A stretch of 64,000 nucleotides of DNA. It comes from Edwardsiella tarda ATCC 15947 = NBRC 105688 (lineage in GTDB: Bacteria; Pseudomonadota; Gammaproteobacteria; Enterobacterales; Enterobacteriaceae). Shown here one piece after another: positions 47,338 to 57,691 of this stretch (positions are counted from its first letter, which is position 1; every line of letters starts with the position of its first letter). The notes below the pieces were generated by a model, which saw only the letters and a program-made list of their open reading frames with translations, made no database searches and was not told where the DNA came from. Made by a program: the position numbers and the translations under genes. The stretch lies in NCBI RefSeq assembly GCF_003113495.2, contig NZ_CP084506.1, forward strand, positions 1,984,001-2,048,000. The letters are read 5' to 3'.

Positions 47338-47532
47338 TTAATCTTTAGCGGCCAACTCCTTCATACGTGCAATCATTGCCTTACAAACCTGTGGGTTGTT
47401 CATATTTAAGACAGCGCCTCCATTGGCGTCCGTCCTAATTTTACTCTGCGTAGAGTGCTCTATCTCTTTCGGATTATCCCAAAGCATAAGCCTATCAAGT
47501 GCTAATAGTAACTGGCCGATTCGCTGTATCAT
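47338..47532 (-). CDS. Small protein of unknown function, AT-rich cassette gene 1
   Basis: I do not recognise this 64-residue protein. It begins MIQRIGQLLLALDRLMLWDN, a hydrophobic-amphipathic N-terminus, then has a polar part ending VCKAMIARMKELAAKD. The ATG at 47532 follows a purine-rich GGGAGGGAG site at good spacing. A longer in-frame start at 47589 is an alternative (83 residues). It is cotranscribed with the membrane protein downstream, judging by the 14-bp gap. Confidence 0.6.
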   Translation of the reverse strand: MIQRIGQLLLALDRLMLWDNPKEIEHSTQSKIRTDANGGAVLNMNNPQVCKAMIARMKELAAKD

Positions 47533-47684
47533 ATGACTCCCTCCCTCAAGCGATACCACTTCTCTACGCTCTTTCATCCGGCCCAACAAGCCCTAAAATG
47601 AAAAGTTGGAAGTGCCACGAACAGTCGAGATAATCCCAACTAACATGCAACTATTTTTTGTGCGAGAACGCACAACTGATCATG

Positions 47685-49445
47685 CTAGCCAGAGACGCTA
47701 AGCGTGGACCTAACAGAAGACGGCGTATCGCTAGCGACTGAGCCCGCAGACTCTTCATGCGCACACTGACTACTCTGGATCAACTTCAGCGCTAGGTAGA
47801 GATCGGCGACAAACAACAACCCCTTCTCCTCCCCCGCGGCACGATTGCGACCAAACCAGCGTTTGAGATCGGTCTTGCGCCCGGCCAACACCAGATGCAC
47901 CTTACGCTGCCGCAGATCGCGCTTTAATTCATCGATACCCGCCAACACGCTGACATCGGGATAGGTAAAGCAAGATACCGCGTCGATCACCACCCAGCGC
48001 GCCTGGAAGGGCATACCATCCACCAGATTGAGAATCCGACGCTTGAAATAGGCGATGTTGAAGTAGGTCAACGGCGAGTTGAAACGGTAGATCAGCACCC
48101 CCTCCACCGCCCGTACCGCATTGCCATTACCGAGAGAATGGATCATCCCCTCTTCGTTCACCCCCAAGAGCTGTTCGCTGGGACGAAAGACGGTGCGGAA
48201 AAATTGCAAGAGGCCCAACAGCACCGCCAAGCCGATCCCCGGCATGACCCCCACCAGCAGCACGCTAGCGAAGGTAAACAGTGCCAGACGAAAAGCTGAG
48301 GGGTTACGCTTACGCAGCCCGGCCAGCGAGCGAATGTCCAACAACAGCCATGAGGCGTAGATCAACACCACGCCCAACGCCGCCACCGGAATGTAATGCA
48401 ACAGGTGGCCCAACGTGAACAACACCGCGGCGATGGTCAACGCCGCGATGATGGAGACCAGCTGACTCTTACCGCCGTTAGCATCGTTGACGGCGGTGCG
48501 TGAGCTCGCGCCGCTAATGGCGAATCCCTGAGACAGAGCCGAGGCGATGTTCGCCATCCCCAAGGCGCGAAACTCATCATCGGCGTTGACGTCATAACCA
48601 TTCTTGCTGGCGAAGCTACGCGCCGTCAGCATCAAGCTAACAAAGCTGATCAACGCCAGGTTAAGGGAGGGCATCACCAGATCACGCAGCAGCGCAGGCT
48701 GGAAACTGGGCCACTGTACCAACGGCAAGGCGCCATCGAAACCGGCGATAGTCTGGATGCCGTAGCGCCGTAAGTCGAACAGCCACATCGCACACATCGC
48801 CAGCATCATCACCAGCAACGCCGCCGGCCAACCAGGACGCCAGCGACGCAGAGCCAGCAACGCCGCCAGCACGGATAACGACAGCAACAGGGTCGGCCAA
48901 TGACTACCGAGTACGTCATGAGGCAACGATAGGATACGTTCGATCACCTCGCGCGAGGCGGGTTGATAGCCCATCATCTTGGCCAGCTGATCGACGATGA
49001 TGGTCACCGCCAAGCCATTGAGCAAGCCGGTTAAAATGGGGCGCGAGAGCAAGTCGGCCAAGGCCCCCAGCCGAAAGCGGCTGGCCACCAGGCACCATAT
49101 GCCGGTCATCAGGCTCATCATGACACACAGTTGCCACTGACGCTGCGGATCGCCGGCCGCTAACGGGGTCACCACCGCGGCGATCACCGCGCAGGTGGCG
49201 GTGTCCGGCCCGACGATCACCTGACGCGACGAGCCAAACAGCGCATAGGCGATCATCGGCAAAATGCACGCATAGATCCCCACCACCGCGCTCACGCCCA
49301 CCAGATCGGCATAGGCCAACGCAACCGGTAGCGCCACCGCCGCCACCGACAGCCCGGCGCGCAGATCGTCGCCCAACCATTCGCGGCGATAGTGCATTAA
49401 CAGATACAGCCCTGGCATCCAGCGGCGCAAAAAATTCCATTGCAT
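47685..49445 (-). CDS. SulP family anion transporter with C-terminal STAS domain
   Basis: This 586-residue SLC26/SulP-type inner membrane transporter starts with a membrane domain (about residues 15-430, around 14 segments). Visible stretches are VALPVALAYADLVGVSAVVGIYACILPMIAYALFGSSRQVIVGPDTATCAVIAA and ANIASALSQGFAISGASSRTAVND. A STAS domain follows near 445-560, with LIYRFNSPLTYFNIAYFKRRI and WVVIDAVSCFTYPDVSVLAGIDEL. It is related to E. coli DauA (YchM) but not close enough to name. The substrate could be sulfate, bicarbonate or dicarboxylates. The start is the first Met in a favourable place. Confidence 0.9.
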   Translation of the reverse strand: MQWNFLRRWMPGLYLLMHYRREWLGDDLRAGLSVAAVALPVALAYADLVGVSAVVGIYACILPMIAYALFGSSRQVIVGPDTATCAVIAAVVTPLAAGDPQRQWQLCVMMSLMTGIWCLVASRFRLGALADLLSRPILTGLLNGLAVTIIVDQLAKMMGYQPASREVIERILSLPHDVLGSHWPTLLLSLSVLAALLALRRWRPGWPAALLVMMLAMCAMWLFDLRRYGIQTIAGFDGALPLVQWPSFQPALLRDLVMPSLNLALISFVSLMLTARSFASKNGYDVNADDEFRALGMANIASALSQGFAISGASSRTAVNDANGGKSQLVSIIAALTIAAVLFTLGHLLHYIPVAALGVVLIYASWLLLDIRSLAGLRKRNPSAFRLALFTFASVLLVGVMPGIGLAVLLGLLQFFRTVFRPSEQLLGVNEEGMIHSLGNGNAVRAVEGVLIYRFNSPLTYFNIAYFKRRILNLVDGMPFQARWVVIDAVSCFTYPDVSVLAGIDELKRDLRQRKVHLVLAGRKTDLKRWFGRNRAAGEEKGLLFVADLYLALKLIQSSQCAHEESAGSVASDTPSSVRSTLSVSG

Positions 49446-49690
49446 AAGCCATTTATCCTACGAGGTGCTCCCTCTCATCATGGTAAGTCGGGCGACATTG
49501 GTCAAGTCACTCCCCTTGCGACACGGGATGTAATCTTTTGCAAAAAAATAAAGCGATGGCCAATACGACGGCATAATGCAGGATCGGAGATAATCAACAC
49601 ATATGGGCGAGCGTTCCGGCGTCGACAAAGATACCGTCTCCGCGCCGAATCAGGTATAGTCGCCCGGTCGATGAAAGGATGGATTGCCGA

Positions 49691-50230
49691 ATGAAGCAAC
49701 TGTTAGATTTTTTACCCTTGGTGGTATTTTTCGTCTGTTACAAGCTGTATGACATTTATGTCGCCTCTGGCGCGTTGATCGCGGCGACCGCCGCGGCATT
49801 GGTATTGACCTGGCTGAAATATCGCCGGGTAGAGAAGATGACCCTGATCACCTTTATCATGGTCGCCATCTTCGGTACCTTGACACTGGTCTTCCATAAC
49901 GATCTGTTTATCAAATGGAAGGTTACCGTGATTTATACCCTCTTTGCTCTGGCGCTGCTGGTCAGCCAGCTGGTGCTGAAGAAGCCGTTGATCCAGCGCA
50001 TGCTGGGGAAAGAGTTGCAACTGCCTGATGGTGTCTGGTCGCGATTGAATACGGCCTGGGCGCTATTCTTCCTGGCCTGTGGCCTGGCGAATATCTATGT
50101 CGCCTTCTGGTTACCTCAGAGCGTCTGGGTCGACTTTAAAGTCTTTGGCCTGACGATCCTGACCCTGCTGTTTACCCTGTTAAGTGGTATTTACATCTAC
50201 CGAAATATGGCGGAAGAGCAAAAGAATTAA
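49691..50230 (+). CDS. yciB: YciB, inner membrane intracellular septation/envelope protein
   Basis: This 179-residue membrane protein has about five segments and matches E. coli YciB from [25 protein letters not shown] to the C-terminal [11 protein letters not shown]. YciB interacts with elongation and division proteins and affects envelope integrity in E. coli. The ATG at 49691 is four codons into a longer frame and is preferred from the family start. yciA follows after 74 bp. Confidence 0.95.
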   Translation: MKQLLDFLPLVVFFVCYKLYDIYVASGALIAATAAALVLTWLKYRRVEKMTLITFIMVAIFGTLTLVFHNDLFIKWKVTVIYTLFALALLVSQLVLKKPLIQRMLGKELQLPDGVWSRLNTAWALFFLACGLANIYVAFWLPQSVWVDFKVFGLTILTLLFTLLSGIYIYRNMAEEQKN

Positions 50231-50304
50231 ACAGATAAAATGAGTGGGCGCCGGCCAAGTGGGTCGGCGTGAGTTTGGGCATTGATTAAAGACTGACAAC
50301 AACT

Positions 50305-50733
50305 ATGAGCGAAAAACTTCGTTTACCGGCAGGTGAGCTTGTTCTGCGTACCTTGGCCATGCCAGCCGACACCAACGCTAACGGGGACATCTTCGGCGGT
50401 TGGATCATGTCACAAATGGATATTGGCGGCGCAATCCTGGCCAAAGAGATCGCCGAAGGGCGTGTCGTTACGGTGGCGGTCAACGCCATCACCTTCCTAA
50501 AACCGGTAGCGGTGGGCGATGTGGTCTGCTGTTACGCACGCTGCATCCGTACCGGGCGTAGCTCGATTACCGTCAATATTGAGGTCTGGGTGAAGAAGGT
50601 TGCCTCTGAGCCCATCGGCCAGCGTGAATGTGTCACCGAAGCGGTATTTACCTATGTTGCGGTCAACGATGCCAACAAGTCACGGGCCTTGCCGGCCGGT
50701 AAGGCTAACTTCCGTCAAGGGATGACGGAATAA
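50305..50733 (+). CDS. yciA: Acyl-CoA thioesterase YciA
   Basis: This 142-residue hotdog-fold thioesterase has broad acyl-CoA range. Its catalytic region NANGDIFGGWIMSQMDIGGAILA is near residues 26-48. VTVAVNAITFLKPVAVGDVV and ITVNIEVWVKK also match E. coli YciA. It is convergent with tonB across a GC hairpin, as in E. coli. Confidence 0.95.
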   Translation: MSEKLRLPAGELVLRTLAMPADTNANGDIFGGWIMSQMDIGGAILAKEIAEGRVVTVAVNAITFLKPVAVGDVVCCYARCIRTGRSSITVNIEVWVKKVASEPIGQRECVTEAVFTYVAVNDANKSRALPAGKANFRQGMTE

Positions 50734-50751
50734 CCCCAACCGCTCTCCCCC

Positions 50752-50776
50752 GGGCCGGCCTCTCCGCCGGCCCTTT
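50752..50776. terminator. Hairpin between convergent yciA and tonB
   Basis: The stem GGGCCGGC/GCCGGCCC with a six-base loop is followed by TTT on the plus strand. It lies 18 bases after the yciA stop and can serve both genes weakly. Confidence 0.6.
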
Positions 50777-50780
50777 GCCA

Positions 50781-51722
50781 TTACTCTATCGTGCTGCGCC
50801 CATCGATACGGAAATAGACCGTTACCCTCACATCGTGCCCTGGACGCCCCGCCTGGTAGCGCCAGCGGCGTACGGCGCGTTTCACCTCGCGCTCAAACAC
50901 CCCCGCCGGATCGGCGCTCACGATGCGCACATTATCGACTCGCCCCTCGCCGTCGACATCGAAGCTGACATTAACCCGCCCCTCGACGTGTAGCGCCAAT
51001 GCGCGCGCCGGGTACTCCGGCTCCCGGCGGCTGATCGCCTGCGGCGCGGCGGCATGATTATTCGCCGTGGCGCCCGGCGTGCCTCCCCCGCTGGCGCCGG
51101 ATTGAGGCGCCTGATCGGCCGACGTCATTGCCCCCGCCCGCGACGATGGTGGCGCGGAAGTCAAGGCCGCCGACTGGGGCGCACTCACCGCCGGACGCGG
51201 CGTGTTCGGCGGCGTCTCATGAGGGGATGCCTTGGCGGGCGCGACGGCCGACGGCGGCGCGCTGCGGTGCGCTCGCGCTTGCCGCTGCGGCTTGGGTTTT
51301 TCCAGCGCTGGCGCGGCACGCGGCACGCTCTCCGGCCGCGTCGGCGCAGGGGACACCGGCCGCGTCGGCGCAGGTGACGCATTCACCGGCGTCTTCTCCG
51401 GACGAGCCTCCTGCTCTGGCGGCATCGTCTTCTGTTGCGCCTGTGGTGCGGGGAGCGTCGCCGCTGTCGGCTCACCAGATGTCGAGGAGGACGCGCCAGG
51501 GCGCGCCGATGCAGCGGCCCCCGCCATCGCAAACATGGCGGGATTGACCATGATCGCATTGATCGGTCCAGGCTGGCTCACCGGCTGCGGGCGAACCTCA
51601 TGATAGGAGGCATAGAGCAGCGCGGCGATCAACGAGGCGTGCAGCGACAACGACAACGCCATCGGCCATGAAAGGCGACGTGCCAGGAAAAAATGCTGCA
51701 AGATAGATTTATCAGCCAACAA
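50781..51722 (-). CDS. tonB: Energy transducer TonB
   Basis: This protein of about 313 residues links the proton motive force (ExbB-ExbD) to outer membrane receptors. It has an N-terminal signal-anchor (WPMALSLSLHASLIAALLYA near residues 19-38). A long Pro/Ala/Thr-rich spacer (about 60-225) includes an eight-residue tandem repeat SPAPTRPV/SPAPTRPE. The C-terminal domain has the YP motif (REPEYPARALALHVEGRVNVSFDVD). The spacer is longer than in E. coli (239 residues in total). The start is uncertain: TTG at 51722 gives this length, TTG at 51701 is possible, and no strong ribosome binding site is seen. Confidence 0.85.
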   Translation of the reverse strand: MLADKSILQHFFLARRLSWPMALSLSLHASLIAALLYASYHEVRPQPVSQPGPINAIMVNPAMFAMAGAAASARPGASSSTSGEPTAATLPAPQAQQKTMPPEQEARPEKTPVNASPAPTRPVSPAPTRPESVPRAAPALEKPKPQRQARAHRSAPPSAVAPAKASPHETPPNTPRPAVSAPQSAALTSAPPSSRAGAMTSADQAPQSGASGGGTPGATANNHAAAPQAISRREPEYPARALALHVEGRVNVSFDVDGEGRVDNVRIVSADPAGVFEREVKRAVRRWRYQAGRPGHDVRVTVYFRIDGRSTIE

Positions 51723-51778
51723 AATGTGGATAACTCAATGGGTAAATGAACAGGGTGTATTGGCGCCAGTTTAAATGC

Positions 51779-51797
51779 AAATGACAATCATATTCAA
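51779..51797. promoter_or_regulatory. Possible Fur box upstream of tonB
   Basis: The core ATGACAATCATATTC differs at three positions from the corresponding ATGATAATCATTATC of the Fur consensus. It sits about 60 bp before the tonB start, between tonB and the divergent yciI. tonB is Fur-repressed in many enterics. Confidence 0.5.
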
Positions 51798-51945
51798 CTG
51801 CGAGCGCGCGACGAATAAAAAACTGTGCGACGGTACGGATTATCCGCGCCGAACGAGGCGGGAATATTGCACCATCTGCAACGATATCTTAACGTATGCC
51901 TTACAGGCCCCGCCATTAGCCGGACCTCATAACAAGGAGATGAGT

Positions 51946-52242
51946 ATGTTGTACCTGATTTACGCCCAGGATGCACCCGACACGCTAGCGCAGCGTCTGG
52001 CTGCCCGCCCCGCCCATCTGGCCAGACTCCAACTCCTGCGCGATCAAGGTCGCCTATTAACGGCTGGCCCACTACCAGCCATCGACAGCAACGATCCCGG
52101 CGCGGCAGGGTTCACCGGATCGGCGGTGATCGCCGAGTTCGCCTCTCTGACCGAGGCGCAGGCATGGGCAGGAAACGATCCCTATGTGGCTGCCGGTGTC
52201 TACCACCAAGTCAGTGTCACCCCGTATAAGCAGGTCTTCTAA
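51946..52242 (+). CDS. yciI: YciI family protein
   Basis: This 98-residue ferredoxin-like dimeric fold protein related to muconolactone isomerases matches E. coli YciI ([28 protein letters not shown]...[19 protein letters not shown]...DPYVAAGVY). The conserved His and Asp (RPAHL, ND/DPY) are the candidate active-site residues. The function is unknown. The ATG at 51946 has AAGGAG six bases upstream; the ATG at 51940 directly abuts that site. Confidence 0.92.
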   Translation: MLYLIYAQDAPDTLAQRLAARPAHLARLQLLRDQGRLLTAGPLPAIDSNDPGAAGFTGSAVIAEFASLTEAQAWAGNDPYVAAGVYHQVSVTPYKQVF

Positions 52243-52272
52243 CCAAGCCCTAGGGCGGGTCGTAGAATAGAA

Positions 52273-52297
52273 AAAAGCCCGCACAAGGCGGGCTTTT
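52273..52297. terminator. Bidirectional terminator after yciI
   Basis: AAAAGCCCGC pairs with GCGGGCTTTT around a five-base loop, with six A before and four T after. It is 30 bases downstream of yciI. Confidence 0.8.
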
Positions 52298-52867
52298 CCT
52301 TACCTCAGAGAAACGCACTTAGCCGTGGCTACATGAAGATTTCATTAAAATGCTAAATGCGTTTTTCTGTCACATTGCTGTGATGCCGGGCAGTCTACCC
52401 TGATTCCTCAGTAACCGCAATATCATGATAATTAGGATAAATACATTCGCTGCTTTTATTCTCACTCAACCCACTCGCCACGCCTTCACGCCGGCCTCAC
52501 TACCCGCGTGGCGACAACAGCCCTATCCGCCGCCTCGCCCGACGATGCGCGTTCGCCGCGAGGATGACCCGCGTTAGCGTCACGGCAACCCTGACATCCC
52601 CCCGGACGATGCCTACGCAGCGCTTACCGCGTCGCCGATGCGGCGGCTGACTATTATCTCCAACCATTTCATGCTGATATCACACACTCTCCCGCCGAGT
52701 CACCCGCCATCGTGCGCTAGCTTGCCGCGTCTCTCATCCCCACGCACAGGCGCTAGATCTCCGCCAGCGACTCTGGCAGGATGGGAGAAGCTATCCTAAT
52801 CCGACACGCTTTATAGGGCTTTAATCCGTATCGAATCGTATCGATACCCGCGTTCCTCAAGGAGAGT
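52298..52867. other. Intergenic region where E. coli has kch
   Basis: This 570-bp region has no supported gene. The kch potassium channel that follows yciI in E. coli is absent, with no remnant that I can see. Just before the Dps-like gene, GTATCGAATC and the palindrome GTATCGATAC stand side by side at 52828-52847, a possible operator. Confidence 0.55.
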
Positions 52868-53362
52868 ATGAATATGGCAAACAGTAAGCAAAACGGTAAA
52901 ACCTCTATCGGCCTCGATTCCCAGCAATCCACCCAATTGGCCGAGGCACTCAACACTCTGCTGGCCAACTATCAGATCCTGTATATGAACGTGCGCGGCT
53001 ATCACTGGAACATCAGCGGTCCGCAATTCTTCGCGCTGCACGTTAAGTTTGAGGAGATCTATAACGATCTGCTGCTGAAGGTCGACGAACTGGCCGAACG
53101 CGTGCTGACGCTGGGCGACCGCCCGCGTCACGCCTTTAGCGACTACCTGAAGATCGCCACCATTAAAGAAGACGTCGATGTCTGCGACGATCGCGGAACG
53201 CTCAACGGGCTACTCGCCGGTTACGCCTTATTACTCGAACAACAGCGCGCCATCCTGCAACTGGCTACCGAGGCGGGCGACGAGGGCACGGTCGCACTGA
53301 TGAGCGACTATATTAAGCAACAGGAAAAACAGGTGTGGATGTTGAACGCCTACCTCGGTTAA
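52868..53362 (+). CDS. Dps family ferritin-like DNA-protection protein
   Basis: This 164-residue four-helix protein of the Dps/miniferritin family has the intersubunit ferroxidase-site residues visible: His in VRGYHWNISG, His and Asp/Glu in FFALHVKFEEIYNDLLLKVDELAERV. Such dodecamers oxidise iron with peroxide. It differs from E. coli Dps in length and N-terminus, and is closer to the Dps-like clade found in several enterics and marine bacteria. AAGGAG lies three bases before ATG 52868 and nine before ATG 52874, so the second may be used. It converges with yciY. Confidence 0.9.
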   Translation: MNMANSKQNGKTSIGLDSQQSTQLAEALNTLLANYQILYMNVRGYHWNISGPQFFALHVKFEEIYNDLLLKVDELAERVLTLGDRPRHAFSDYLKIATIKEDVDVCDDRGTLNGLLAGYALLLEQQRAILQLATEAGDEGTVALMSDYIKQQEKQVWMLNAYLG

Positions 53363-53372
53363 TCATGAGGTC

Positions 53373-53392
53373 AGCCCCGCGCAGGCGGGGCT
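53373..53392. terminator. Hairpin between the convergent Dps-like gene and yciY
   Basis: The stem AGCCCCGC/GCGGGGCT with a four-base loop lies 10 bases after the Dps-like stop and seven bases after the yciY stop. It lacks a U-tract. Confidence 0.5.
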
Positions 53393-53398
53393 AAACGC

Positions 53399-53575
53399 TT
53401 ACCACTCGTAGGCAACGGAATAGAGCAAGGAACGATGATGCTGAATTCTGTGTAAACGGCGAATGCAATAGATATGGCGATTGCGGCGTGACTGGCCTTC
53501 CAACCAGTGGCTGCGGCGCCGATGGATCTGACGCAGCATCCGCCAACGCCCTACTTCATTTCGACTGTGTCGCAT
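53399..53575 (-). CDS. yciY: YciY family small basic protein
   Basis: This 58-residue, strongly basic protein is read from the minus strand. It starts MRHSRNEVGRWRMLRQ and contains HWLEGQSRRNRHIYCIRRLHRI. E. coli YciY (57 residues) shares the pattern EVGRWRM, WLEGQSRRN and IRK at the same positions. A GGAGGGAG site precedes the ATG. The place beside clsA matches E. coli. The function is unknown; Arg/His richness suggests nucleic acid or phospholipid contact, which is speculation. Confidence 0.9.
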   Translation of the reverse strand: MRHSRNEVGRWRMLRQIHRRRSHWLEGQSRRNRHIYCIRRLHRIQHHRSLLYSVAYEW

Positions 53576-53783
53576 ACTCCCTCCAGATAGCTGCGCTGCG
53601 ATTATACCCCCCTAGTACGACAAACCAAGTCCCGACAGCGCGGCGAAATAAAAAAGCCGGCTAGCGCACGATCTCACCCGCTTTCCCTCCCTGCTGTATA
53701 TATTTAGCCGCTAAAGGTTTCTTCTTTGTATATCTGTGCGTAAACTCTCAATTGATCGATTTGTGTAAGGACATCCTGCGATT

Positions 53784-55244
53784 ATGAGCACTTTTTATAC
53801 AGTAATCAGTTGGCTGGCGATCTTCGGCTACTGGTTGCTCATCGCCAGCGTTACATTACGGATATTAATGAAGCGCCGCGCGGTCCCCTCCGCGATGGCC
53901 TGGCTGCTGATCATCTATATTCTGCCGCTGGTGGGGATCATCGCCTACCTCTCCTTTGGTGAGCTGCATCTCGGCAAACGTCGCGCCGAACGGGCGCGCG
54001 CCATGTGGCCCTCTACGGCGCGTTGGCTGGCCGATCTACGCAACTGCCGTAGTATCTTCGCGACCCACAATAGCGAGGTGGCGGCACCGTTGTTCCAACT
54101 GTGTGAACGCCGCCAAGGGATCGCCGGGGTCAAAGGCAATCAACTACAGCTGCTCACCTCCAGTGACGAGACGCTGAAGGCGCTGATCCGCGACATCGAG
54201 CTGGCGCATAACAGCATCGAGATGGTGTTCTACATCTGGCAACCGGGCGGTCTGGCCGATCAGGTGGCGGAGGCGCTGATGGCCGCGGCGCGGCGCGGCG
54301 TCCATTGCCGCCTGATGCTCGATTCGGCCGGTAGCGTGGCCTTCTTCCGTAGCCCCTACCCGGCGATGATGCGTGAAGCGGGCATCGAGGTGGTCGAGGC
54401 GCTGCAAGTCAATCTGCTGCGTGTCTTCCTACGCCGCATGGATCTCCGTCAACACCGTAAGGTGGTATTAGTCGATAACTTCATCGCCTATACCGGCAGC
54501 ATGAACCTGGTCGACCCGCGCTATTTCAAGCAGGATGCGGGCGTCGGACAATGGGTCGACGTGATGGCACGCATGGAGGGCCCGGTGGCGACGACCATGG
54601 GCATCTACTATGCCTTCGACTGGGAGATGGAGACCGGCAAACGTATCCTGCCGCCGGAGCCAACCTGTAACATCCTCCCCTTCGAGAAGGAGTCCGGCCA
54701 TACCATTCAGGTGATCGCCTCCGGCCCCGGCTTCCCCGAGGAGTTAATCCATCAATCGCTGCTGACCGCCGTCTATTCCGCGCGCCAACAGTTGGTCATG
54801 ACGACGCCCTACTTCGTCCCCAGCGACGATCTGTTGCACGCCATCTGTACCGCCGCGCAACGGGGTGTGGATGTCTCCATCATCGTGCCGAAGAAGAATG
54901 ATTCGATGATGGTCGGCTGGGCCAGTCGCGCCTTCTTTACCGAAATGTTAGCCGCCGGCGTCAAGATCTATCAATTCGAAGGCGGCCTCCTGCACACCAA
55001 GAGCGTGCTGGTCGATGGCCAACTGAGCCTGGTCGGTACCGTCAACCTGGACATGCGCAGCCTCTGGCTCAACTTCGAGATCACCCTGGTGATCGACGAT
55101 GATGGCTTCGGCAGCGATCTGGCCTGCGTGCAGGACGACTATATCGCTCGCTCGACCCTGTTGGATCCGCTGACGTGGTTGAAGCGTCCCCTGTGGCAAC
55201 GTATGGTCGAGCGCCTGTTCTACTTTTTCAGTCCTCTGCTGTAA
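53784..55244 (+). CDS. clsA: Cardiolipin synthase A
   Basis: This 486-residue inner membrane phospholipase D-type enzyme, the same length as in E. coli, condenses two phosphatidylglycerols into cardiolipin and glycerol. Two N-terminal membrane segments (about 3-25 and 38-58) are followed by two HKD motifs: [19 protein letters not shown] near residue 224 and [20 protein letters not shown] near residue 404. yciU follows 45 bp downstream. The ATG is preceded by TAAGGA. Confidence 0.96.
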   Translation: MSTFYTVISWLAIFGYWLLIASVTLRILMKRRAVPSAMAWLLIIYILPLVGIIAYLSFGELHLGKRRAERARAMWPSTARWLADLRNCRSIFATHNSEVAAPLFQLCERRQGIAGVKGNQLQLLTSSDETLKALIRDIELAHNSIEMVFYIWQPGGLADQVAEALMAAARRGVHCRLMLDSAGSVAFFRSPYPAMMREAGIEVVEALQVNLLRVFLRRMDLRQHRKVVLVDNFIAYTGSMNLVDPRYFKQDAGVGQWVDVMARMEGPVATTMGIYYAFDWEMETGKRILPPEPTCNILPFEKESGHTIQVIASGPGFPEELIHQSLLTAVYSARQQLVMTTPYFVPSDDLLHAICTAAQRGVDVSIIVPKKNDSMMVGWASRAFFTEMLAAGVKIYQFEGGLLHTKSVLVDGQLSLVGTVNLDMRSLWLNFEITLVIDDDGFGSDLACVQDDYIARSTLLDPLTWLKRPLWQRMVERLFYFFSPLL

Positions 55245-55289
55245 GATGCAGGGTATTTAACCGGGCCACGGCCCTCGTGAGATAGTAAA

Positions 55290-55622
55290 ATGATGGACTT
55301 AAACAACCGCCTGAGCGAAGAAGAGACCCTGGATCAGGCCTATGACATTTTCCTGGAACTGGCGGCGGACAATCTGGATCCGGCGGATGTGCTGCTGTTC
55401 AACCTCCAGTTTGAGCAGCGCGGTGCCGCCGAACTGTTCGATCCGGCGGAAGATTGGCAGGAGCATGTCGACTTCGACCTCAATCCTGACTTCTTCGCCG
55501 AGGTGGTGATCGGTCTGACCAACGGCGATGCCGAGAGCGATGCCATCGAAGATGTCTTCGCCCGCGTCCTGATCTGCCGCGAGAAGGACCACAAGCTGTG
55601 CCACATCCTGTGGAAGGAGTAA
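55290..55622 (+). CDS. yciU: YciU, DUF440 dsDNA-mimic family protein
   Basis: This 110-residue very acidic protein ([41 protein letters not shown] and [22 protein letters not shown]) matches E. coli YciU and the Haemophilus HI1450 family. That family's negative surface is thought to mimic double-stranded DNA and bind HU. It follows clsA closely and is probably cotranscribed. A strong terminator follows. Confidence 0.93.
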   Translation: MMDLNNRLSEEETLDQAYDIFLELAADNLDPADVLLFNLQFEQRGAAELFDPAEDWQEHVDFDLNPDFFAEVVIGLTNGDAESDAIEDVFARVLICREKDHKLCHILWKE

Positions 55623-55639
55623 CCTCCCGGCTTGCCGCA

Positions 55640-55669
55640 TAAAAAAACCGCCAACTTGGGCGGTTTTTT
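55640..55669. terminator. Bidirectional terminator between yciU and oppF
   Basis: AAAAAAACCGCC pairs with GGCGGTTTTTT around a six-base loop. It gives a U-tract on both strands and lies between the stops of yciU and oppF. Confidence 0.9.
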
Positions 55670-55705
55670 CTTATTCGAACGCGACGAGGCGCCAGCGCCG
55701 AACAC

Positions 55706-56706
55706 TTACAGCGGATCGACCTTCAGGCAGGAGACCGCATGGCGGAAGCTGCCCTCCAGCAATGGCCGTGTCTCGGCGCATTCGGGACCGGCTAAGGGAC
55801 AACGGGTGCGGAACACGCAACCGGAAGGGGGATCGATCGGTGACGGCAACTCCCCCTCCAATAACTGAATCCGCTTGTTGCGCTCCTTGTCGGGATCCGG
55901 TACCGGCACCGCCGACATCAACGCCTTGGTGTAGGGATGCTGCGGATTGTGGTACACCTCATCGTAGGTGCCCAACTCCACCGCATGCCCCAGGTACATC
56001 ACCAACACGCGATCGGAGATATGCTTCACCACCGCCAGATCATGGGCGATGAAGATCAGCGATAACCCCATCTCACGTTGCAACTCCTGCAACAAGTTGA
56101 CTACCTGCGCCTGGATCGACACATCCAACGCCGATACCGGCTCATCACAGATGATCAGCTTCGGCTCGAGGATCAGCGCACGCGCGATGCCGATGCGTTG
56201 ACATTGCCCCCCGGAGAACTCGTGCGGATAACGGTTGATCAGGTTAGGCAACAGACCGACGCGCATCATCATCGTCTTGACGCGATCACGCACCTCGCTT
56301 CGCCCCATCTCGGGATGGTAGGTGCGCAGCGGTTCGGCGATGATCTCCCCGATGGTCATACGCGGGTTCAATGAGGCCAGCGGGTCCTGGAAGATCATCT
56401 GAATATCGCTGCGTACCGCGCGCCATTGCGCCTCATTCATCCCCAACAGATCGCGCCCCAGCCAACTGACGCTACCGGAGGTCGCCTTCACCAAGCCGAT
56501 CAAGGCGCGGGCGAAGGTCGACTTACCGCAGCCCGACTCCCCCACCACGCCGAGGGTCTCGCCCTGATACAGGCGCAACGTCACCCCATCCACCGCCTTG
56601 AGGCGTTTGGGGGGCTGCCAGAACCAAGCCCGACTGTCACGAACATCGAAATGCACGCGCAGATCGGCCACCTCCAGCAAGACCTTCTTATCGTTTAGCT
56701 GCCCAC

Positions 56707-56710
<4 letters not shown>
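55706..56710 (-). CDS. oppF: Oligopeptide ABC transporter ATP-binding protein OppF
   Basis: This 334-residue ATPase subunit of the oligopeptide importer has Walker [11 protein letters not shown] near residue 56, signature [14 protein letters not shown] near 170 and Walker [13 protein letters not shown] near 190. A C-terminal oligopeptide-transporter Cys motif ([14 protein letters not shown]) may hold an Fe-S cluster, as in DppD-type ATPases. The start overlaps the oppD stop in ATGA. It matches E. coli OppF in length. Confidence 0.96.
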
Positions 56711-57678
<968 letters not shown>

Positions 57679-57691
57679 CGGTACACGCTCC

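Noticed and set aside
53692..53707. CTGTATATATTTAGCC upstream of clsA as a third LexA box
   Set aside because: The right half lacks CAG; only one half matches.
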